A stretch of 64,000 nucleotides of DNA from Terana coerulea (GCA_024811115.1 JAKOGH010000757.1:146104-210103); one strand, 5' to 3'; positions 1-13,200 are shown, numbered from the stretch's first letter. Numbers and translations: made by a program. The notes: generated by a model not told the origin, from the letters alone.

Positions 1-2195
1 GCGTCACGGGCCTGTGCATGAGAGGAATGTTAAGAAGGGACATGGCGATTCAAGGGTCTTCGGGCATGAGCCAGGCTGCTGTTATACTGCCTGGGAGACC
101 CATGGAAAACCCTTGGTCGATATGCCATAAACACATACATTGATCCGATGCATATGTGCTGAGATACCTCAGAAGCATTTGTATTTTATCGCGACGACCG
201 GCCAACAAGTCAGTTGCCCCTGCCCGGTCAGAAACGCTGAGACAGCAGGGCCACCACCGGCTAACTGGGTATATGGATTCTTGATCAGTATTAAGCCAAG
301 ATGCACTAAGTGCAGGTGATTGAGCTTACCTCCCCAACACTGCAGGTAAGTCCCATTGATGTGGTTCTTTCTAGACTTTTTGCAGTGGGCTGCAAGGATG
401 CATGGCCTTTGTTCTCGAGAACTCCGACGGACATAACGCCGTCCGAGCGCCGCGAATTAGTATGCCTCCTTGCCTAGTGAAGTCTTGACCGTGCAGTCGG
501 CCAATCCCACTTGGACCTCATGAAAATCTGTATACGCTGACGTTGAACAGCGGAGATGAAAAGAGCATGGCAATGAAAAACGAAGTGAGAGACAGCTTCT
601 GCGGTCGTGGCACACTGATAGGCGCCGTCTACAACAGAACGTGGAACAAGCGCCGGAGGACCCATCTTCTTCTCGCCTCACGATTACAGTGAGGATCCTC
701 TCTACGGTTCCGAAAGTAACTAATCCGTTGTTTTCATCATGCAGGAAAGATTTGAAAACGTAAGGATTCCACGAGCTCTGGGGCATCGTGGAGTCTCGCA
801 GCTGCGTCTGCATCGCGGTCAATCGACGATAGTCTACCAGGCCGTACCCAGCCTTGCCGACTCCCGAGGTGCCCATGGCTCCTGCTATCTTCAGTAAGTC
901 CTTGTGACCAATGTTTACACAGAAATGAATGCGGTCGATATAGGACTGATATATGAACAGCGCAGAAGGATCAGCCTTGTGCGACACAAAACTGCCATGG
1001 CAAATCCCAGCGGACAGGCTTCCCTCAGGGGCGCGACAAGCGGGGGCCATCACGGTCTCCGACAGTGATAGCCAGCGTGAAGATATTGCACTTTCGGGCT
1101 CATGTTGCACACAAGAGCCGCACGGGGGATCGCGACAGCTTATCCTGCCGCCGCTGCATGACCACCACCGTGTGCGACTTCTGTGATCCTGCTCGCCCGG
1201 CCGCAAGCTGTTCACACTCCCCTGGTCCTCGCGTTGCGTTATCCTTACATCAGGTCGAGGGCGTGCCGGCGGGCTGCCCGCGCACGTTGCGCAGCCGTGC
1301 ACTCTTACGGCTAGCGCATTCGCCACGACGATCGTATCGTCCGCGAGCGGACGCCAGGCCACATCGAAGGAGACCGAACGCCGCGCAGCGCGAAGCCACG
1401 CTTCGACGGCGGATTGGGACGAAGGCGTGGGCTGATGCCAGGACCGCCCCTTACGTACCGCGAGCCTACCCGACGAGCTAGATGGCCCGCCGCCACCATC
1501 ACCCTGCGCGTTGCGTTACTCAGGTCCCCTCGGATGCGACCGAGCCATCCCGGTGGGACGCGCCTCGACGGCGATTCTGGCATCCCGAGAAGGGCGGCGT
1601 GGCCCGCAAAGCCTAACGGTGGCGTGGGCTGCACTGTCAAGCGACCTCAGCCGCAGGGGTACGGACGCTCGCATCCCAGGATCCCGTGTGCCCCCCGCCG
1701 AGTGCGCCTTCGACGGTGGAAACCCCTCGCGCGCGTAAGGCGAAGCGAGGCCAGCTGCCGTCCGCCCGCGCCGTACTCCTCGCAACGACACGAGTAAGCT
1801 ATTACGTCGCAGCGACGCGGGAGCGCCGCAACGTTGCTGATTGTTTCGTATGGCTGCTCAACGTGGGCGACCTGTTTCTCCCACCATGCAGACTTGCCTT
1901 GTTTCGGACATCCTTCTTTCGCAGATCGATCCGCTTTCCCTGCGCCGCTGAGGCACACCTCCTTTGTGGCGATGCTTGACGTATTTATCCGCCATTGGTC
2001 GGGATTTCCGTGACGTTTTTGCATCTTGGCATAGCAGATCCTTTCGATGTCGTCTAGCGCACCGGAGAAACATCGAGCGGGAGGAGCGGAAACATTATGT
2101 ACTACCGACGTGTAGCATGCAATGGCTTGGTGTTCTAGTGATACATTTCTTCGTCCGACCAATAAATATAGCATGAAACCCGAATGAAATGAAAC
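1..2195. other. No secure gene; GC-rich stretch and a possible P-loop relic
   Basis: I see no gene I can defend here. Bases 1280-1800 are clearly richer in G+C than their surroundings and are open in several frames at once, which is what GC-rich non-coding DNA does. On the minus strand around 840-970 a short stretch reads like protein and contains GTSGVGK, which resembles a Walker A loop, just after a possible intron (branch-like CTTACTGA, then GCAG). No further domain could be joined to it, so it may be a relic of a P-loop protein or chance. Confidence 0.4.
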
Positions 2196-3614
2196 TCAAA
2201 GTGGGACAGCACCCTGGCCGAACACCTCTGCGTGCAGTCGGCTCGAATCGATGCCCTTGGCCTTCAGACCCTTGATGACCTGCGCCATAAACAGCTCAGG
2301 ACCACAAACGTAATACTGCGCCGTAGGGTCCTCCAACCGCAAGACCGCGTCGTCAACCGCGGTGATATCTAGACGACCCTTGAAGTCAAAGAACTCCTTG
2401 TCCGTGCCGCCGGGCGTGGAGTAGTATACGGCCTTGCGGACGAGCTCCGGCTTGGACAGGAGCAGCGCGCGGATCTCGTCGTGCAGCGGGTGCGCCTTGT
2501 GCGAGCGGACGACCTGGACCCAGCTGATCGGCCGCGGGGCGGGGCTCTCGAGAATGGTGTGCAGCATGGCGCTGAGCGGCGTGACGCCGACGCCAGCGGA
2601 GATGAGCACGGCGGGCGCGGCGGTGTCGTCGAGGAAGAAGTCGCCGAAGGGCGGCGAGACCTCGAGCACGTCGCCCTCGTTCAGCTTGTCGTGCAGCAGG
2701 TTGGACATCCAGCCGAGGTGGCCGGCCTGCGAGACGTCGACCGCGCCAGTCGCAGGGTGCGTCGCTTGCACGGCGCGGTCGCGCTTGACGGAGATACGGA
2801 AGTATTCCTTGTGCGGCGAGTCGGAGAGCGAGTACCTAGGAAAGTAGTTAGACAAAGACCCCGCGGCCACACACGAAATGAGAACCTACTGTCGTGATTG
2901 GTAAAAGCCGAGTTCTTGAATGAACTTCTGGACGCAAATGTACTGGCCAGGGCGGTGAGCGGGGAGCGGGGACCCATCCTTCGGCGCAAAGTAGAAGGAC
3001 GTGATGTCATCAGCCTCGATAACTTTCTTCTTCACCACAACCTCCTTCCAGCCCTCCCAGGCGGACCCCTCGTACAGCGCATGCTCGCGGTTGATGAGGA
3101 TATGCGCGAGCTGCCAGTAGGCAGCGACCCAAGCGTCGTAGAGCTCGCCCTTGAAGACATCGGCGCCCAGCACCTGCGTGATTGCCTCCAGGAGGTTTCC
3201 GCCGACGATGGCGTACTGCTCGGGCACCACATGCAACGAGGCGTGCTTGTTGCAGAGTCGCTCGACGACGGGCAGGATGGGGGTGAGATCGTCGATGTGG
3301 GCGGCGTAGGCGTACACAGCACGCGCAAGTGCTTCCGCCTGGTCGCCGCGCTGCAGATGCGGATCGCGGCTTCGTCAGCAAAACGTGCAGGGTAGAGCTG
3401 AAACATCGGGCCCTACCTGCTGCTTGCTGTGGTTGAAGATGTTCCGCAGATCGGGGTTTCTATCAAGCATCTGCTTGTAGAAATGCTTGGTGATTGCCTC
3501 GCCGTGCGCCTCGAGGATGGGGGCCGTGGATTTGACGAGCTTCTTCTGCTCCTCGGTCAGAGGCCCAGGGTTGGGCAGACCCGCACCCGGCGCTTCCGTA
3601 GATGATACGGTCAT
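2196..3614 (-). CDS. YHB1: Flavohaemoglobin (nitric oxide dioxygenase)
   Basis: The product should oxidise nitric oxide to nitrate using O2 and NAD(P)H, protecting the cell from nitrosative stress in cytosol or mitochondria. Three exons close in frame: 3417-3614, 2890-3350 and 2196-2835, with introns 3351-3416 and 2836-2889, giving 432 residues against about 400 for the family. The globin domain occupies roughly residues 10-150; the proximal haem histidine is about residue 102 in NKHASL, followed by the family block VVPEQYAIVGG. The reductase part follows: a RPGQY flavin motif, RQYSLSD for FAD binding, GVGVTPLSAML for the nucleotide, and CGPELFM near the C-terminus. The start is the first ATG of the open frame, and the N-terminal extension of about 15 residues is low in complexity. 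It is the leftmost secure gene, and nothing around it suggests a cluster. Confidence 0.95.
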
Positions 3615-6033
3615 TGCGGATTATCCTAACGAAACAGACAAGCATGATTAGCTGAACGATGCTTGGCATGCAAAGTTACACACCCACGGAGATAGTGGGG
3701 GAGAGCGCAAGGCAGATGAGAGCGGACTGGGCGATGGCTGGGGAAGACTGGATGTCCTGAGCTATTGCCCGGAGCACGCATGGCCCTTTTGTACTTTGAC
3801 TGCAGTGCTAAATTCCGGACTGAGCCTCTGGACGGTGCCTAGCTCGCAATGGCCCATGATTCGAAATAAATTTGGAAGGTTATCCCGCATAGACCCGCAG
3901 GGTTCCAAGGTTTGCTGCTGCTGTAAAGCCTGGCTTATCGTGTTCATCTGCCGATGTCGTTACATAACTATCTTCTCCTCATATTCGATAGTCGCACCGC
4001 CCTCTCATATGATCATCCATACGATATTTCCAGTGTGAATCGCGCCTCTGCAGCTTTGCGAGCTCCGTCGCGGCAAAGACGGCCTGGTATTTGAATCCTC
4101 CTCCGGATCCCTACGGATTGAGTCATTGGATTCCATTCCGGTTCTCGAACGGCCTTCAAGTCGATGCTGCCGAATCCGAGGACGTCCGTTACTATTATGT
4201 CGGCATTCCGAGCTCGGCACGTTCGCTTGCTGACCACCCTACATTTTTCTGAACCAACAGGTTCTTCGGGCAGTGTGGACGGTCAGGAGAATAGCCACAC
4301 ACAAGCGCCCGATATGGCTTTCCAAATTGGTCCATGACGTTCTCGCGGTGCCGAGACAAGCTCTCGACCATCGACCACCACCATGCGTGCTCCAGACTGG
4401 TAGTCACTCATGTATCTCGCAACTGCTCGATCATACTGGACAAGCTGGACTCAAATTTCTGAACTTTGCTATTTTTCTCACAGCCTCTTGGCGTTTCAAC
4501 GGTCGACAACACTCAGCTGCACGAAATGTGGTGACTTTGATTCGTTGTCACTCGCAGCAATGCATGCAGCCCAGACAATCTTGAGCACTCTCTTGGGCGA
4601 TATGTCGGCACAGTCGGGCTAGGACGGCATCGGAGGAGGTCATCTTCGTCTAGGCTGATCCTACCTCATTGACCCGACTTCACGTAGTAACTCTTCGCAC
4701 GGCTCCCAGGCTCCCGAGGCGCATTGGGGAAGACAAGCGAGCGGGCTGGAAAGCAGGGCTCGCAACACTCAATTGCAGGAAACATGCTTGAAACGCCGGT
4801 GAGAAAGGTTGAATATACGGGTACGTACATAGCCAGCTCGTCAGGCGCCATTTCCAGTCTTAACGAAGGATTGCTAGCTGCGTGTATGGTGCGGTCTGTG
4901 TAGGGAACCGTCAACAGTAGTTGTGAGGCGATGTCGCTTGTCGAGCGAGGCCCCCGCTACGAGGAATGGATTCATAGTGAAGTCAGCTGCGCCTTACACC
5001 CGCTAGCACTAGGTTAGCCTGTATCGTGGGATGCGCAGAAGCCTTTCGTCGTTCTCCTCAGGCACCCTATGATCGAGCTATGTCTGCACTCCAGCTCAGA
5101 AATCGAGAAGCACCTCCAAAGCACGTATGAACCGCTGGTTACCGCGGAGTTCCTTCCCACCAGAAGTACAACTGCGTTCGCTTCGTTGGTCGTTCGGCTA
5201 TGCGAACCACAGCATTAGCCTTCTGTCCAGAGCGGCATCATGTGCAACATTTGCCTACGCCGATTGTCTTCAGGTGCTTCATTGGATACGAAGTTACAGA
5301 CGTTTCTTTGAAGCAGCCAGTCAAGGAGGGTCGCTCCATCTCGAAACCTCAAAGCTTGCGGACGCTTCGGAGGAGTCGAAGGGTGCCGCAGAGCAGATCC
5401 CTACTATCCATTCCAATCGGATGTAAGTCCGAAACCTCGCCATGCTTCTTCATTCACTAACCTCCACATCTAGGGCAACACTTGAGACTGCGGCCGTGCC
5501 CTCTGAACCTTGCCCGCATTTTCGACGATTCCAAACTTCTCATTCCAAAACGACACTGGTTTCCTCCCACCCTTTTACCGCCTGGCATCCACCTGCTCAG
5601 CATCGTTATTATAATTCCCTTCTCTATCGAGCCTTGGGAAAGTATAGCGCGGTCCGGCAGCCCAGGACTGACGTCCAAAGTGCCGCACCCATTGTATCCA
5701 GCCCTGCATTGGCATCTAAGCGGCCTAAAGTCTGATCAGCCGTGGTGCGAAGCCGACGAAGCCAGTACAGATGGATGTGAGTGGGAACTGATAACGAGGG
5801 ATGATGAGCACCTAGAGGAGTCTGATGACCTTCTGGGCATTATTTCATCGATATTTTCTATATTTTTCTTGTGATATTGCGTCAGAGCCGAGACCGTCCG
5901 GGTCCCGACTCCTTAAAACGAGCGGTCAGCGGACGGGGTGCGAGAGACGCTGACCTCGACCACCACCTCGTCCCTGTCGTGCTGCACGACGTCGAGGATA
6001 GCCGAGGGCTCGTAGACGACCCGCTCGTTCGCC
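3615..6033. other. Intergenic; possible unrecognised spliced gene fragment at 5070-5873
   Basis: Most of this stretch holds nothing I can name. On the plus strand, three open pieces read somewhat like protein: about 5070-5210 (EIEKHLQSTYEPLVTAEFL), about 5240-5425, and 5482-5873, which ends in TGA. The last is preceded by a plausible intron end (ACATCTAG at 5467-5474). The pieces are in different frames and I recognise no domain, so this may be a diverged or degraded gene. It lies just upstream of glycogen phosphorylase, whose promoter must lie in or near 5880-6033. Confidence 0.3.
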
Positions 6034-9000
6034 ATGACTTCCGTGATTGACCCGCAGGCTATCGGCAAGCCGCCGAAGCGCAGGCACGTCCGCACCCTTA
6101 CAGGTTAGTATCACCCACAGCTCGCAGCGTTGTATACTAACGACTCTGGGATGCAGGATACTTGCCCGAGGTTGACGAGTCTGGCAAGGAGAAATGGCCG
6201 CGCGGTGAGGAGAAGGTGTGGCAGGCTGGAATCCGTGGTCCTGACCGAGGTGCGCAGACCCTTGCACTTCCTGAATACCGTTAATTGATAACTCTTCTAT
6301 TCAACTAGATACCCCCAGCATCAGCAAGTCCATTGTGAACCATGTTCAGACATCGCTTGCCCGCCAAGCGTACAACCTGGACGACCTTGGTGCATATCAA
6401 GCCGCCGCGCTTTCTGTGCGCGACAACCTCATCGTACGCCCCCTGTCTCTCCATTTTGCGCGCATATACCGACGTGATTTTCCAGATCAACTGGAACGCG
6501 ACGCAGCTGAACTACACCCGCAAGGCGCCCAAGCGCGCGTACTACCTCTCGCTCGAGTTCCTCATGGGCCGCACATTCGACAACGCGCTGCTCAACCTCG
6601 GGCTCAAGGAGCAGTACAAGGAGGGCACGAACCAGCTCGGCTTCAGCCTCGAAGACCTGATCGAGAAGGAGCGCGACGCGGGCCTGGGCAACGGCGGCCT
6701 CGGCCGACTCGCCGCGTGCTACCTCGACTCGAGCGCGAGCCAGGAGCTGCCCGTCTGGGGCTACGGCCTGCGCTACAAGTACGGCATCTTCCAGCAGCTC
6801 ATCGCGCCCGACGGCAGCCAGCTCGAGGCGCCCGACCCGTGGCTCGACCACGACAACCCGTGGGAGCTCCCGCGGCCGGACGTCTCGTACGAGGTGCGCT
6901 TCTACGGGCACTCGGAGCGGCTCGAGGGCATGAAGGCGGTGTGGAGCGGCGGGCAGGAGGTGCTCGCGGTCGCGTACGACACGATGGTCCCCGGGTACGA
7001 CACCAAGAACACGAATAACCTCCGGCTGTGGGAGAGCAAGCCGAAGCGTGGCTTTGACTTGCAGAGCTTCAACGCGGGAGACTACGAGCGGGCGATCGAG
7101 TCCTCGAACAGCGCGGCGGCGATCACCTCGGTTCTGTACCCCAACGACCATACCACTTGTAAGCATACAGCCAGTTTCCACGCTGCAGATGACTGATGGG
7201 TGCTGCAGTCGGAAAAGAGCTTCGCTTGAAGCAGCAATACTTCTGGACTGCCGCTAGTTTGGCCGATATCCTACGTCGTTTCAAGAACCTAGACAAGCCG
7301 ATCACGGAATTCCCTGATTGTGCGTAATCATGTCATTTTGGATCTGTTCATGGTTGGTCTTATCTTGCTCTCAGATGTTGCCATTCAGCTCAATGATGTC
7401 AGTCAACTGGGATGCTCACTCGCGGCTTACTCTGACAAGGAAACTTACAATCTAGACCCATCCAACGCTCGCAGTCCCCGAGCTCATGCGTATCCTCCTT
7501 GACGATGAGGAACTAGACTGGGACACCGCATGGAACATCGTCACCAGCACATTCTTCTTCACCAACCACACCGTCTTGCCTGTATGTTATCCCTTCCTCT
7601 GACCTTCGCTGGGTGCTCATTCTGTGTCACCGTTGTAGGAAGCTCTCGAGGTACTCTACCATGTGTTCATTCATTTCTGTGACTTTCTGAGGCTCAGCTA
7701 TGCAGAAATGGCCCGTGCCCCTGCTTGAGCACCTGTTGCCCCGTCACTTGCAAATCATCTACGACATTGTACGTGTATAGATCCGCCGTCTTATCTATTT
7801 ACTCACTTATATTCGTAGAACTTGTATGTTCTATCAACTTTCGTAAGTCCTCATTGCTAACGACTGACCCTGATACAGGTTGTTCTTGCAAGGTATGCTT
7901 AGAGCGAGTGATTACCCCCGCCGAGACTAAATCATCTTTTGTTCAGCTGTGGAGAAGAAGTTCCCAGGCGACCGCGAGAAGCTGGCCAGGATGTCGCTCA
8001 TTGAAGGCAAGCTTGCTGCTCGATGTTTTCGCGGCGCAACTAACCCGTAGCACAGAGGGCTTCCCCAAGAACGTCCGCATGGCGAACCTGGCCGTCATTG
8101 GCAGTCGCAAGGTCAACGGTGTCGCCGAGGTGTGCCCTTTGTTGAACACTGTCCGCCCGCCCCATACTGACAGCCCGCTAGCTGCACAGTGAGCTCCTCC
8201 AGGCGACTATCATGAAGGACTTTGTCGAGTTCTACGGGCCGAGCAAGTTCTTCAACGTCACCAACGGCAGTACGTATTCCCCTACATGAGCGACGCTTTA
8301 GTCACGACTTACCGCTGTACAGTCACGCCTCGTCGTTGGCTGGACCAGTGCAACCCCGGCCTGAGTACCCTCATCCAGGAGGCGCTCGGCGTCCCGAAGG
8401 CCGAGTTCCTCAAGGACCTCTACAAGCTCGAGGGTCTGCTGAAGTACGTCGATAACTCGAGCTTCCAGAAGAAGTGGGCCGCGGTCAAGCAGAGCAACAA
8501 GGAGCGCCTCGCCAACTACGTTGAGGCGACCCTTGGGTACAAAATCAACACCCAGGCGATGTTCGACGTGCAGATCAAGGTGGGCTTTGTCGCTCAATGC
8601 TTTGCGTTTGTTGTCTAATGCTGGATCTATAGCGTCTTCACGAGTACAAGGTTGGATTGACGTCTCTTCCCTTGACAAGAGTATACTGACGGATGCAAAT
8701 CACTTAGCGTCAACCCATGAACATCTTGGGTGTCATCTACGTACATATCATTCCATTCCATTGCACAGAATCTGGCTGACCATTCGGTTACCCTCATAGC
8801 GATACCTCACGATCAAGGACATGTCTCCTGAGGAGAGGAAGAAGGTCAACCCCAAGGTCGTCTTCTTCGCCGGCAAGGCTGCACCGGGATGTGAGTACGA
8901 CGTTGTCGTTTGTCAGCCCTAGACCCTAACAAACCCGTACCACAGACTACATCGCCAAGCTCACCATCCGCCTGATCGTCAACGTCGCGCGCGTCATCAA

Positions 9001-9831
9001 CAACGACCCCGACACCAAGGACCTCCTCCAGCTCTTCTTCCTGCCCGACTACTCCGTCTCGCTCGCCGAGATCCTCATCCCCGCGTCGGACATCAGCCAG
9101 CACATCTCGACGGCGGGTACCGAGGCGTCCGGCACGTCCAACATGAAGTTCTGCCTGAACGGCGGCCTGCTCCTCGGCACCGTCGACGGCGCGAACATCG
9201 AGATCGCGGAGGAGGTCGGCGAGAGCAACGTCTGTGAGTGCCGCTCAAGGTTCTATGTGTGCGATGCGCGCATGTGCTGACGGAGGGTTGCGCCAGTCTT
9301 CTTCGGCCACCTCACGCCGGCGGTCGAGGACCTGCGGTACCAGCACATGTACCACCCGCAGCCGATTGAGCAGAAGTGCCCCAACCTTGCCCGCGCGATC
9401 AACGAGGTGGCGTCTGGCCGTTTCGGTGATGGGGGTGTCTACGAGCCGTACGTCTCAGTTCTTTTCGTGCTGTACAGTGTACTATGCTTACCAACGATCA
9501 CACGCAGGCTGCTCAACACTATCCGCCACACGGACTACTACCTGCTCACTGAGGACTTCGACTCTTGTAAGCATTTTTCTTGTCGTGGGGCAGCGACAGT
9601 AACTGACAGCGCGCACAGACATCCAAGCTCTGGCTCTGGTCGACGAAGCGTACCAGAACCGCCTCGAGTGGATCAAGAAGAGCATCAGCACCAGCGCGAA
9701 GATGGGCAAGTTCAGCTCTGACCGTGCCATCAACGACTACGCTCAAGAGTGCTGGGTACGTCCTCCTATCGCATGCCTGGGATGTCGCTCACTTCGTCTA
9801 CCAGAACATCGAGGCTGTCAAGCTCAAGTAG
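6034..9831 (+). CDS. GPH1: Glycogen phosphorylase, 23 exons
   Basis: This enzyme releases glucose-1-phosphate from glycogen in the cytosol and uses pyridoxal phosphate. Exons (first and last): 6034-6103, 6157-6249, 6309-6433, 6486-7158, 7209-7319, 7375-7397, 7456-7581, 7639-7650, 7706-7768, 7819-7823, 7879-7892, 7947-8006, 8056-8129, 8182-8269, 8323-8579, 8633-8650, 8708-8740, 8800-8890, 8946-9233, 9297-9447, 9508-9566, 9619-9755, 9805-9831. They total 2598 bases, exactly 865 residues plus stop, close to yeast Gph1 (about 900). Visible family blocks are YYLSLEF near the start, [23 protein letters not shown], and the PLP-lysine block GTSNMKF with Lys about 713. Exons of 5, 12, 14, 18 and 23 bases are needed to restore the conserved protein. 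One intron (8007-8055) starts with GC. The gene is tail to tail with the MSB1/MUG8-like gene. Confidence 0.95.
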
Positions 9832-10206
9832 TGGCTTGCCTGCTATGGACACACCCACGGAATACCTGGAAATCTTACTTGTATCCTCCTCATGTCGACG
9901 TAGTCCACTGTTGTAAAATTGCATACGTGAAATAACTTGTGGAATGTTATGGATGATACCTAGCAGTGAATATAACTAGCACGGCCTAAATTGAGCAGAA
10001 CGACACTGTGAGTCCATATGATAATAAACACCCAGTCGGTCCCGCACACACGTGTGATAGGGAACCAGCATAGCAAGAGGTGAAATAGCTGTACGGTAGC
10101 GTAAACCAGACCGAGAAATGGAGGGTATAGAGGTATATAGACAGAGGTATCCATTAGAGCACAAAGTTAGAAGCTAGAAAGCGAGATCTAGGCCTTGGGC
10201 TCCTCT

Positions 10207-13200
10207 TCATGGTGCGAGCTCGGCATCTTGGCAGGACAGGCATTAGTAAGGCTGGTGAGCCGAAGAGCTCGAGTACTCACCTTGGGTATCTTCTGCAGAA
10301 TGTGTCGAAACTTTGGGCTCGACAGGTGCCGGCGCAGCTTCAGGCTCTGAGGCTTCCGTCCACCGATGTTGCCGGTTTTGGTTCGGCCGCCGCAGGTTCG
10401 TCTTGATGAGTAACATCCTCTGCGTTTTCGTCTTCTACGGCAGCTTCAGCTGTGGGTGGGGCAGCATGCTCTGCGGGCTCCGATTCCTGCGCAACGGCAG
10501 GCAATGGCTCTTGCGCGGTTTCGACGTGCTCAACGGTAGGTTCGTCGGCAGGGGGCTCGTCGGTGACTGGCTCGTCGGCGTCGGCGGCGGGGGCCACGGG
10601 GGCGTCTTCAGCTACAACGAGATGAGCAGGCGCCTCCAGCTCAGGATGTTCGTGTACGGGCGTCGCAAGCTTGGGGGTGCTACATCTTCGGGCACCAGCT
10701 CTTCAGCCTTCGTTGCCTCCGAAGGTTCTTGAACAGCTAGTGCCACGGCAGGCTCAACGGGCGCAACCTCCGCCCCCTCCTGCTCTTCAGGTTGTGATGC
10801 TGGTTCGGTTTCCGGCTCCTCAGCATGCTTATCAGGGTGAGCTGAGGTAGCAGCCTCCTCCTCCTGCGGTACTTGCGGATGCGCTGCCTCGGAGTTTTCT
10901 GCCAAGCCAACGGGCTCGACATGCGAGTGCTCTTCAGGCTGCGCTTCCTCGTCGAATTTCGCTGCCTCGGAGCCTTCTGCGACGTGAGCCAGGGCAGCCG
11001 GCTCGCTCGAGCTCAGAGCGATCTGCGGTCCAGGTGTGCCGCCTGAAAGGACGACCGGCTCAGGCGCCGGCGGCAGCTCCTTGTCGTTTCCCTCGCCCTC
11101 GGCTGCAGGCGTACCCTCGTCCGCGGGGACGGTGACCCCCTCTGACACAGCGACGGTGGGCTTTTCGGGGGCATCGGACTCGGTATGGATAGGTTCTGTC
11201 GCAACAGGAGGGGCGGCATTCTCGGGCGCCGGAGGAAGCTCTGCCTCTACGAGCGGCACAGCGGGGAGTTCGGCCTCAGCTTCATCAGTTGGCGGGGCGG
11301 ACTGGGGTGCCTCGGCCGTGACAAGGCCAAGACCCGTAACGGGCTTCCCGCTAGACGCAGGTGTTCCAGTCGCCGACTGCTCTTTGGGAGCAGGCGAAGC
11401 TTCCTCGACTTCCGGTAGAATTTCGCCCATCTCACCGATGCGAGGACTCTTAGCACCCTTGGCATTGGCCTTTTTCGATGTTGTCTTCGCAGTCGCGTCG
11501 CCACCAGCATTCGAAGAGAAGAAGCTGAAACGCTTGATAGTTGGGTTGAATGAGAAGCCCTTACGGGGGGTCGCGGTACCGCTGGACACCGAAGGACGAG
11601 GCGAGATAGCCCGTTTGGTGCTTGGCTCGGGCTGGGGAGTGGGCGGGAGAGAAGGTGAGGCCGGATAGCTGAAGCTTTGCTCGATGACGAGGAGGTTGAT
11701 CTTGGATACTGACGGCTTCAACTGTAGGACAACGAAGGCAGGCCAGTTGGAAGCAATGGGGTCCAAGAGAGCGTCGCTCCAAAAGTCGAAGAACGCTTCG
11801 TCAATTTGAATCAAGCTCACGTCCTTCAAGCTCGACTTCAGCTTCCTCTCCTCATCGTCCTTTGGCGACTGTTCAGGACGCGAAGGGTTATCCACAGACG
11901 AACGGCGTCCTCTCGGTGGCGAAGATCGGCGCTTAGCAGTCCTTGTGCGGCTGGATGAGCGTGAAGGCTTTGTTACTTCCACGTCCGACTGTGATAACGA
12001 AAGGGTCAAGTCCTTCCCAACGTTGGTCTCGCCAAATCCAGCGGTTGAAAAGTCAGCCCAAGTCGTAAATGGCTCGGGTCCAGCACCATTACCCTCGGGC
12101 GCAGATTTGCCATTTGTTCGCCCGACCGAAGCGGATCGTATACGCGCAGGTGCAGTTGAGCGCGCTGGCGGCGTAGATGGGGTGGCTGTGAAGGTGGGAG
12201 AGGTAGCTAAGCTAGACTGGCCGGCAGGAGTGAGCGAGAGCAGGCGAAGGGTTTCGTCATCCAAAATCTTGCTGAGCGACGGATAACTGTCTTCAGCCGC
12301 ATTGGCACTCTCGGAAGCCTTCGCCTTGATATCTTCCCACAACGTGTTGACCTCGTCAACAATGGAAGCGGTAGACCCTGGAGTAGCTCTCAAGGCCTCT
12401 GAGATTAGGCGAAGCGGATGTTCCTTAGACGGCTTGGGGGAGGTATTGGTGGGGAGCTGACTGTCAATGTGAATGAACAGAGCATCTTGGCGGCGCGTCG
12501 AGAACCGTGGGATGGGCAAGTATGGCAGATCTTCTGGTCGTTTGGAGGTATCTTTGTCATCTGAGGTTCGGTACGGGTACTGCTTGACGAGCTCGGATAG
12601 GCGCAAGGGCATCTTCTGAGCGATGGATTCTTCTCTATAAGAAGTCACGTTCCATGAAGGATCTGTTCGGCCTTTTGAGATGTGGGAAAACTCACCTAAT
12701 GTGGGCCAGGAACAGATGTTCTAGAATCCTTCCCGCACGCTCCCATCGCTTGTAGAAACCTTCCCAGTCTTCGTCCGCTTTGGCTCTTTCCGCTGAAAGG
12801 AGCCATAGACCGAATAGCCTTGCCAGTTTGCTGCCGGAAACGCCAGTTCCTTCGGCATGCGCAGCCAGAGACGACATGATATCCAACGTTGCCAAGAGAA
12901 GTTGAACGTGTGCTTGCGGCAAAAGAGGGACGAGTGACTTGGAGAATGCCGTGGGCGGATAGTCCGCTGTACGTTCGGACGATGCGAAACTACGATACCA
13001 CGCCCATTCAGTGGATGAATCGACGTTGGAGCCGAAGGTTGAACCATCCAGCCGCAGGTGTCGCAGACCCCAACGCAGTACACTTGCTATGTCTTGCGGG
13101 GTGCGTGTGTACTTGAGCTCAGTTTCAAAGATGAGCGACGGAGAGGTAGGGGAAGGAGAGAGTGTGGTAATGGGGCTTTTAGGTCCCAAGGAAAGAACGA

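Noticed and set aside
1065..2174. Several overlapping open frames in the GC-rich left region
   Set aside because: All frames are open together, amino-acid composition is Arg/Pro-rich throughout, and no motif or splice pattern singles one out.
4070..4150. tRNA-like internal box on the minus strand (GGATTCAAATACC)
   Set aside because: Spacing inside the box is wrong for a B box, and no A box or cloverleaf arms could be built around it.
6429..7181. Minus-strand 250-codon frame opposite glycogen phosphorylase
   Set aside because: It overlaps a 673-base exon with strong third-position G/C bias, which keeps the opposite strand open.
10313..11668. Plus-strand open frames opposite the MSB1/MUG8-like tail
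   Set aside because: They are complementary shadows of Glu/Pro/Ala-rich coding sequence (hence Gly/Ser/Phe-rich) with no start context or family.
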